Shown: piece by piece, positions 37,722-41,470 of the stretch
How positions within the stretch are numbered: position 1 is the stretch's first letter
Layout of the letters: each line of letters opens with the position of its first letter
DNA from: an uncultured Oscillospiraceae bacterium
GTDB lineage: Bacteria; Bacillota; Clostridia; Oscillospirales; Oscillospiraceae
Direction of reading: 5' to 3'
DNA length: 41,470 nucleotides
Assembly (NCBI GenBank): GCA_910587285.1
Contig: CAJULM010000023.1
Coordinates: forward strand, 1-41,470
Program-made: the position numbers and the translations under genes
Notes under the pieces: generated by a model
Database searches by the model: none
What the model saw: the letters and a program-made list of their open reading frames with translations, nothing else
Told to the model about the DNA's origin: nothing

Positions 37722-38587
37722 GAAAAATTGATCTACACGTCCACGCCGGGCCGTCCGTCATGCCCCGGGCCCTGGATGGAGCGGAGATGCTCCGGGAGGC
37801 CATAGACGACGGCTACGCCGCCTTTGTCATCAAGGACCACTATTTCCCCACCATGATGGGAGCGGAGATGATTGAAACGCATTTGGGCCAGGGCAAATGC
37901 CGGGTCTTCGGCGGCATCGCCCTGAACAACTCGGTGGGGGGCGTAAACCTGAAGGCGGTGGACGCCGCCTGCGCCCTGGGGGCCAAGTTTGTGTGGATGC
38001 CCACGGTATCCGCCCTGCGGCACAAGGAGATGCACCAGGGCAAGGGTCTGGCCTTCCCCGGCAGCAAGGGCATGAGCGTGGCCGAAACCCCCATCCGCTA
38101 CATAAATGAGGCGGGGGAGCTGGACCCCGCGGTGGTGGAGGTGCTGACCTACCTGGCGGACAAGCCGGAGGTGATTCTGGCCACCGGCCACGGCAGCCGG
38201 GAGGAAGTGGACGCGCTGATTCACAAGGCCGCCCAGCTGGGGGTGAAGCGCATCCTGGTCAACCACCCACACTATATGATCGGAGCCACCCTGGAGGACA
38301 TGGCGGAGTGGAGCCGGCTGGGCGCGTTTATGGAGCTCAACGCCACCGTCTTCGTCCCCAGCTCCAAATTCTGCACCAACGACATCGCCCAGACCAAAGA
38401 GATCATCGACGCCGTGGGGCTGGACAAAATCGTGGTGGATTCGGACTACGGCCAGAAAAACAACGGCAGCCCGGTGGAGGGGCTCAACCGCTTCATTGAG
38501 ATGCTGGCCGACACCTGCCGGCTGTCCGAGGGCGATCTGGAACAAATCTGCTATCACAATCCGGCCTGGCTGCTGGGCCTGGAATAA
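37718..38587 (+). CDS. DUF6282 family metal-dependent amidohydrolase-like protein
   Basis: A 289-residue barrel protein opening MRKIDLHVHAGPSVMPRALDG, with the HxH metal pair at residues 7 and 9. Further candidate ligands lie in VIKDHYFPT, ATGHGSRE, VNHPHYMIG and VVDSDYG. The family is related to amidohydrolases; no activity is well established. It probably hydrolyses a ring, lactone or amide in the compound imported by the TRAP system. ATG 37718 overlaps the permease stop, with GGAAGGAG upstream. Confidence 0.85.
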   Translation: MRKIDLHVHAGPSVMPRALDGAEMLREAIDDGYAAFVIKDHYFPTMMGAEMIETHLGQGKCRVFGGIALNNSVGGVNLKAVDAACALGAKFVWMPTVSALRHKEMHQGKGLAFPGSKGMSVAETPIRYINEAGELDPAVVEVLTYLADKPEVILATGHGSREEVDALIHKAAQLGVKRILVNHPHYMIGATLEDMAEWSRLGAFMELNATVFVPSSKFCTNDIAQTKEIIDAVGLDKIVVDSDYGQKNNGSPVEGLNRFIEMLADTCRLSEGDLEQICYHNPAWLLGLE

Positions 38588-38599
38588 GGAGGAACCGTC

Positions 38600-38932
38600 A
38601 TGTATCTGAGCGCAAACTGGAACGATATCCCCTGGGTGGACGTGAGGCCCGGGGTGCGGCGCAAGGCCTTCAGCGGCCAGGGCGCCACCTTTGCCATGAA
38701 CGAGCTGCAGCCCCACCACGCCCCCAAGCCCCACGCCCATCCCTTTGAGCAGATCGTGTACATCGCCGGCGGAGCCTGCGACTATCACGTGGGGGACCAG
38801 GCCTTCCGCCTCACCACCGGAGGTATGCTGGTGGTACCCCCCGATGTGGAGCATTACGCGGAGGTAGTGGGCGACGAGGTTCTCGTCAACTTCGACATCT
38901 TCACCCCCCGCCGGGAGGAGTACGTGCAGTGA
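38600..38932 (+). CDS. Small cupin-domain protein
   Basis: A 110-residue single-domain cupin. The metal-binding pattern is HHAPKPHAHPFEQIVYIAGG in motif 1 and PPDVEHYAEVV in motif 2, giving His, His, Glu and His ligands. Such small cupins act as isomerases, dioxygenases or lyases on sugars and acids; the reaction cannot be told. AGGAGG precedes the ATG. Its stop overlaps the next start (GTGA), so it is tightly coupled to the aldolase. Confidence 0.87.
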   Translation: MYLSANWNDIPWVDVRPGVRRKAFSGQGATFAMNELQPHHAPKPHAHPFEQIVYIAGGACDYHVGDQAFRLTTGGMLVVPPDVEHYAEVVGDEVLVNFDIFTPRREEYVQ

Positions 38933-39705
38933 TCGCCCTGGAACTGAAGCAGGCGCTGCACCGGGGAGAGGGCAGGCTGGGGACCTTCGTCAAGCTGTCC
39001 AGCGCCTCCGCTATTGAGGCCCTGGGCGCAGCTGGGCTGGACTTCGCCATTCTGGACACGGAGCACGCCCCCTGCGACCAGCTCATGCTGGAGCACCTGA
39101 TCCGGGCGGCGGACTGTGTGGGGCTGCCCACCATTGTGCGGGTCAGCCGCGCCAGTGAGGAGCACATCCTAAAGGCCCTGGACCTGGGGGCCTCGGGGGT
39201 GCAGCTGCCCGGACTGGAGTCGGCAGACCAGGTGCGGGAGGCCCTGCGCTTCACCAAATACGCCCCCATGGGCTGCCGGGGCCTGTCCTTCTCCCAGCGC
39301 TCCGCCGGGTACGGCGCGCTGGACAAGCACGAGTACATGGCGCGCTCCAACGCGGGCCTCATCAACGTAGTCCACATTGAAAACAAGGCCATGGCGGAGC
39401 AGGTAGAGGAGCTGTGCGGCATAGACGAAATCGACGTGCTGTTTGTGGGACCCATGGACATCAGCCAATCCCTGGGCCACCCCGGCGAGCCGGGCCACCC
39501 GGAGGTGGCCCAGGTGGTCCAGCGGGTGCTGGCGGTGTGCCGGGAGCGGGGCAAGGCCGCCGGCATCTTCGTGGGCACGCCGGAGGCCGCCCAGCGGTAT
39601 CTCAGCCAGGGCGTGTCCTACGTGGCCCTGTCCTCCGACTTGGGCTTCATGACCTGGGGCTGCCAGCAAATGCGCCGTCTCTCCGCCGTGGACCAGCAGC
39701 GCTGA
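38929..39705 (+). CDS. HpcH/HpaI family aldolase
   Basis: A 258-residue class II aldolase of the HpaI/citrate-lyase-beta superfamily. It shows FAILDTEHAPCD, SRASEEHILKALDLGASGVQLPGLE, GCRGLSFSQRSAGYG, the metal Glu in NVVHIENKAMAEQ and Asp in VLFVGPMDISQSLG. Enzymes of this family split 4-hydroxy-2-oxo acids to pyruvate plus an aldehyde, which would be the last step of this pathway. The start is GTG 38929, with GGAGGAG eight bases upstream, overlapping the cupin stop. It is the last gene of the operon. Confidence 0.93.
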   Translation: MIALELKQALHRGEGRLGTFVKLSSASAIEALGAAGLDFAILDTEHAPCDQLMLEHLIRAADCVGLPTIVRVSRASEEHILKALDLGASGVQLPGLESADQVREALRFTKYAPMGCRGLSFSQRSAGYGALDKHEYMARSNAGLINVVHIENKAMAEQVEELCGIDEIDVLFVGPMDISQSLGHPGEPGHPEVAQVVQRVLAVCRERGKAAGIFVGTPEAAQRYLSQGVSYVALSSDLGFMTWGCQQMRRLSAVDQQR

Positions 39706-39728
39706 GCGCTTCCCCGCAGCACACCATA

Positions 39729-39772
39729 AAACCTCCATGATATCGCTGAACGCCAGCATATCATGGAGGTTT
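39729..39772. terminator. Terminator of the catabolic operon
   Basis: A 15-bp perfect stem (39729-39743 with 39758-39772) whose loop folds a further GCTG/CAGC stem, flanked by AAA and TTT. It lies 24 bases after the aldolase stop and could work on both strands, although the T run is short. Confidence 0.75.
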
Positions 39773-39775
39773 CAT

Positions 39776-39804
39776 TTGCAATATTGGCCGCAGTCTGATA
39801 CAAT
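39776..39804 (+). promoter_or_regulatory. Promoter of the second MATE gene
   Basis: TTGCAA (39776-39781), 17-base spacer, TACAAT (39799-39804), 33 bases before the ATG. Confidence 0.75.
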
Positions 39805-39837
39805 GGGCACAAATCACAGACAGGACGGGAGAGGCTT

Positions 39838-41205
39838 ATGGCGGTCCGCATCCAAAGCATGGCTGATGGAAAACCCACCAGACTAATTTTCGCTTTCGCC
39901 TTGCCCCTCATGGTGGGCAACGTGTTCCAACAGCTGTACACGGTTGTGGACACCATGGTGGTGGGCAAATACCTGGGCGTATCGGCGCTGGCGGCGCTGG
40001 GCGCCGCTGATTGGATGAACTGGATGATGCTGGGCATCGTCCAGGGCTTTACCCAGGGCTTCGCCATCCTGATGGCCCGGGAGTTCGGCGCCGGAGAATA
40101 CGGCCGGCTCCGGGATGTGATCGGCAATTCCGCCGTTCTCTCCGCCCTGTTCTCCCTGCTGCTGGTGGGGCTGGGCCAGGCAACCGCCCGCCCGGTGCTC
40201 CTCCTCCTTCAGACTCCGCAGGACATTCTGCCCGGCGCTCTGCTCTATCTGCGCATCATGTATTTGGGCATCCCTATTGTGATGGCCTATAACCTGCTGG
40301 CCTGCGTCCTGCGCTCCCTGGGCGATGGAAAAACGCCGCTGCAGGCTATGGCGGTGGCCTCCCTCACCAACATTGTCCTGGATGTCCTTTTTGTGATGGT
40401 ATTCCAGTGGGGCATCGCAGGGGCCGCCTCCGCCACCCTCATCGCCCAGCTGATATCCGGCCTGTTCTGCCTGTACCATATCGGGAAACTGGATATCCTC
40501 CGCCTGAAGCGCTCCAACCTCCGCCTCCAGGGGCAGCGGGCGCTCCAGCTGCTCAGCCTGGGCTTCCCCATGGCATTTCAGAACTGCATCATCGCCATCG
40601 GCGGCATGATTGTGCAGTTTGTCGTCAACACCTACGGCGTTTTGTTCATCGCCGGCTTCACCGCCAGCAATAAGCTGTACGGCGTTCTGGAAATCGCGGC
40701 CACCTCCTACGGCTACGCCATGATCACCTACGTGGGCCAAAACCTGGGCGCGAAGCAGTACCAACGCATCCGCCAGGGGGTGCGCTCCGCCCTGGTCATC
40801 GCCCTGGGCACCTCGGTGGTCATCGCCGCCGCAATGCTTTTGCTGGGCCGGGTCATTTTGAGCGGGTTTATCTCCGGGACGCCCCAAGAGGTGGCACAGA
40901 CCATGGACATCGCCTATTTCTACCTGGCCGTTATGAGCGTGAGCCTGCCTGTGCTGTATGTGCTCCACGTCATGCGTTCCGCCATCCAGGGCATGGGAAA
41001 CACCGCTCTGCCCATGCTGTCCGGCATGGTAGAATTTATCATGCGCACCGCCACCGCCCTGTGTCTGCCCCTGGCCGCGGGGGAGATCGGCATCTTTTTT
41101 GCCGAACCCGCAGCATGGCTGGGCGCGGATGTGGTGCTGGTGCTCAGCTATATCCTGGTATCCCGAAAAATCCTAAGGGAAGATTCCGGCCCGGCGCTGC
41201 AATGA
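39838..41205 (+). CDS. MATE family efflux transporter
   Basis: A 455-residue twelve-segment exporter. It opens FAFALPLMVGNVFQQLYTVVDTMVVGKYLGVSALAALGAADWM, the usual MATE start, and the second half repeats the pattern (LLSLGFPMAFQNCIIAIGGMIVQFVVNTYGV). It is distinct in sequence from the MATE at 27329 and has no regulator beside it. GGGAGAGG lies five bases before the ATG. A single gene with its own promoter; substrate unknown. Confidence 0.92.
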   Translation: MAVRIQSMADGKPTRLIFAFALPLMVGNVFQQLYTVVDTMVVGKYLGVSALAALGAADWMNWMMLGIVQGFTQGFAILMAREFGAGEYGRLRDVIGNSAVLSALFSLLLVGLGQATARPVLLLLQTPQDILPGALLYLRIMYLGIPIVMAYNLLACVLRSLGDGKTPLQAMAVASLTNIVLDVLFVMVFQWGIAGAASATLIAQLISGLFCLYHIGKLDILRLKRSNLRLQGQRALQLLSLGFPMAFQNCIIAIGGMIVQFVVNTYGVLFIAGFTASNKLYGVLEIAATSYGYAMITYVGQNLGAKQYQRIRQGVRSALVIALGTSVVIAAAMLLLGRVILSGFISGTPQEVAQTMDIAYFYLAVMSVSLPVLYVLHVMRSAIQGMGNTALPMLSGMVEFIMRTATALCLPLAAGEIGIFFAEPAAWLGADVVLVLSYILVSRKILREDSGPALQ

Positions 41206-41222
41206 CCTTTCAAAAAAGCGGG

Positions 41223-41326
41223 ATTTAATGCTTTTGTAACATTTGCGCTCGAACTTCTGTAATGAAATCCCGCTATGATAACACTTGCAAGAGATATTCT
41301 TTCTTTTTCATTCTATCCTCCATCCT
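41223..41326 (+). repeat. Repeated intergenic cassette, copy B
   Basis: The gap-free match to 7181-7284 (about 84% by hand count), including the identical 26-base block at 41298-41323. Here the first part is also bounded by a 10-base inverted repeat AGCGGGATTT / AAATCCCGCT (41218-41227 and 41265-41274) that copy A lacks. Confidence 0.85.
41232..41279 (+). promoter_or_regulatory. Promoter-like region with paired TTTTGTAAC-type boxes, cassette B
   Basis: TTTTGTAAC (41232-41240) and TTCTGTAAT (41255-41263) start 23 bases apart, as in copy A. GAACTT (41251-41256) is 17 bases before TATGAT (41274-41279). Spacing is identical to copy A, while the bases between the boxes vary. Confidence 0.55.
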
Positions 41327-41363
41327 ATGGAACCGAAGCGGCAGCGCTTCGGTTCTCCTTTTG
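41286..41363 (+). ncRNA. Predicted small RNA, copy B
   Basis: A transcript of about 78 bases: the conserved pyrimidine-rich segment (41298-41323, ending CTATCCTCCAT), a 6-base link, then an 11-bp hairpin (41330-41340 with 41345-41355, loop GCAG) and TCCTTTTG. The stem sequence shares nothing with copy A but has the same length and loop size, which points to conservation of RNA structure. Confidence 0.6.
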
Positions 41364-41367
41364 TACG

Positions 41368-41400
41368 AAAGCGCCCCCTTCCGGCCGAAGGGGGCGCTTT
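41368..41400. terminator. Bidirectional terminator at the window end
   Basis: A 14-bp perfect stem (41368-41381 with 41387-41400, 5-base loop) with AAA/TTTTT flanks. It ends the minus-strand gene that enters from the right edge and blocks read-through from the small RNA. Confidence 0.92.
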
Positions 41401-41406
41401 TTATGC

Positions 41407-41470
41407 TCATTGAACCAGCCAGTCCAGTACCAGCTCCAGCGCGGCCAGCTCTACGTCCGGCTTCACCCGT
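41407..41470 (-). CDS. C-terminal end of an unidentified protein (cut by window edge)
   Basis: On the minus strand the last 20 codons read RVKPDVELAALELVLDWLVQ followed by TGA, then directly the terminator at 41368-41400. The reading frame is supported by the stop-terminator arrangement and by the amphipathic helical sequence. The family cannot be told from this fragment. Confidence 0.6.
   Translation of the reverse strand, partial: RVKPDVELAALELVLDWLVQ

Noticed and set aside
1..41470. CRISPR array, prophage or insertion sequence
   Set aside because: No regularly spaced repeats, no integrase, transposase or phage structural gene, and no terminal inverted repeats with a transposase were found on reading both strands.

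Overview
The window reads as chromosomal DNA of a GC-rich, endospore-forming, low-oxygen Clostridia of the Oscillospirales type (a gut-type Firmicute). Support: an ireB (UPF0297) gene, a spoVT gene with a sigma-G-like promoter, a serine tRNA with encoded CCA, strong AGGAGG ribosome sites, many TTGACA-17-TATAAT promoters, a TAXI-type TRAP transporter and sugar/uronate catabolism. The genus cannot be fixed from the sequence alone. I see no phage, insertion sequence or CRISPR array.

Layout. 1-3.5 kb: start of a secreted protein with a near-perfect parS site over its start codon, ireB, an SH3b-SH3b-NlpC/P60 wall hydrolase behind a small conserved protein, tRNA-Ser(GGA), and an aldo/keto reductase with ferredoxin domain. 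3.5-8 kb: a GHKL kinase/LytTR regulator pair, a class 3 aldehyde dehydrogenase, a short repeated RNA-like cassette and a HAD phosphatase. 8.2-19.1 kb: an uronate/glycoside island. On the minus strand it holds a GH2 glycosidase, a GPH-type symporter, a TM2 protein, a HAD protein, mannonate dehydratase (uxuA) and SDR mannonate oxidoreductase (uxuB). Divergent from these are an AraC regulator and a GH3 enzyme. 19.1-21.1 kb: spoVT and a HAAS-like membrane protein with a PadR regulator. 21.1-27.3 kb: a sugar-modifying cluster of three IolE-like TIM barrels and two Gfo/Idh/MocA dehydrogenases, with a divergent AraC regulator. 27.3-29.2 kb: a MarR-MATE efflux operon. 29.3-32.6 kb: a restriction-modification system with two SPPY-type DNA methyltransferases and a convergent PLD-fold nuclease, laid out like the BfiI/NgoFVII systems. 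32.7-39.7 kb: a GntR regulator and an operon for uptake (TAXI-TRAP) and breakdown (FMN/Fe-S oxidoreductase, DUF6282 amidohydrolase, cupin, HpaI-type aldolase) of an unidentified acid. 39.8-41.5 kb: a second MATE exporter, the second copy of the RNA-like cassette, and the end of a minus-strand gene.

How they work together. The uronate island can release a sugar from a glycoside (GH2, GH3), import it (GPH) and take fructuronate/mannonate to 2-keto-3-deoxygluconate (uxuB, uxuA); glucuronate isomerase, kdgK and kdgA are not in the window. The isomerase/dehydrogenase cluster looks like an oxidative (keto-sugar) route for an unusual glycoside. The GntR operon is self-contained: import, redox step, hydrolysis and retro-aldol cleavage.

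The most novel signal is the pair of about 140-bp intergenic cassettes at 7181-7321 and 41223-41363. They share a promoter-like region with paired TTTTGTAAC boxes and an identical 26-nt pyrimidine-rich segment that is the exact complement of a translation start region. Each ends in an 11-bp/4-nt-loop terminator hairpin whose sequence differs completely between copies. This is what a small-RNA family using a fixed anti-Shine-Dalgarno seed would look like.
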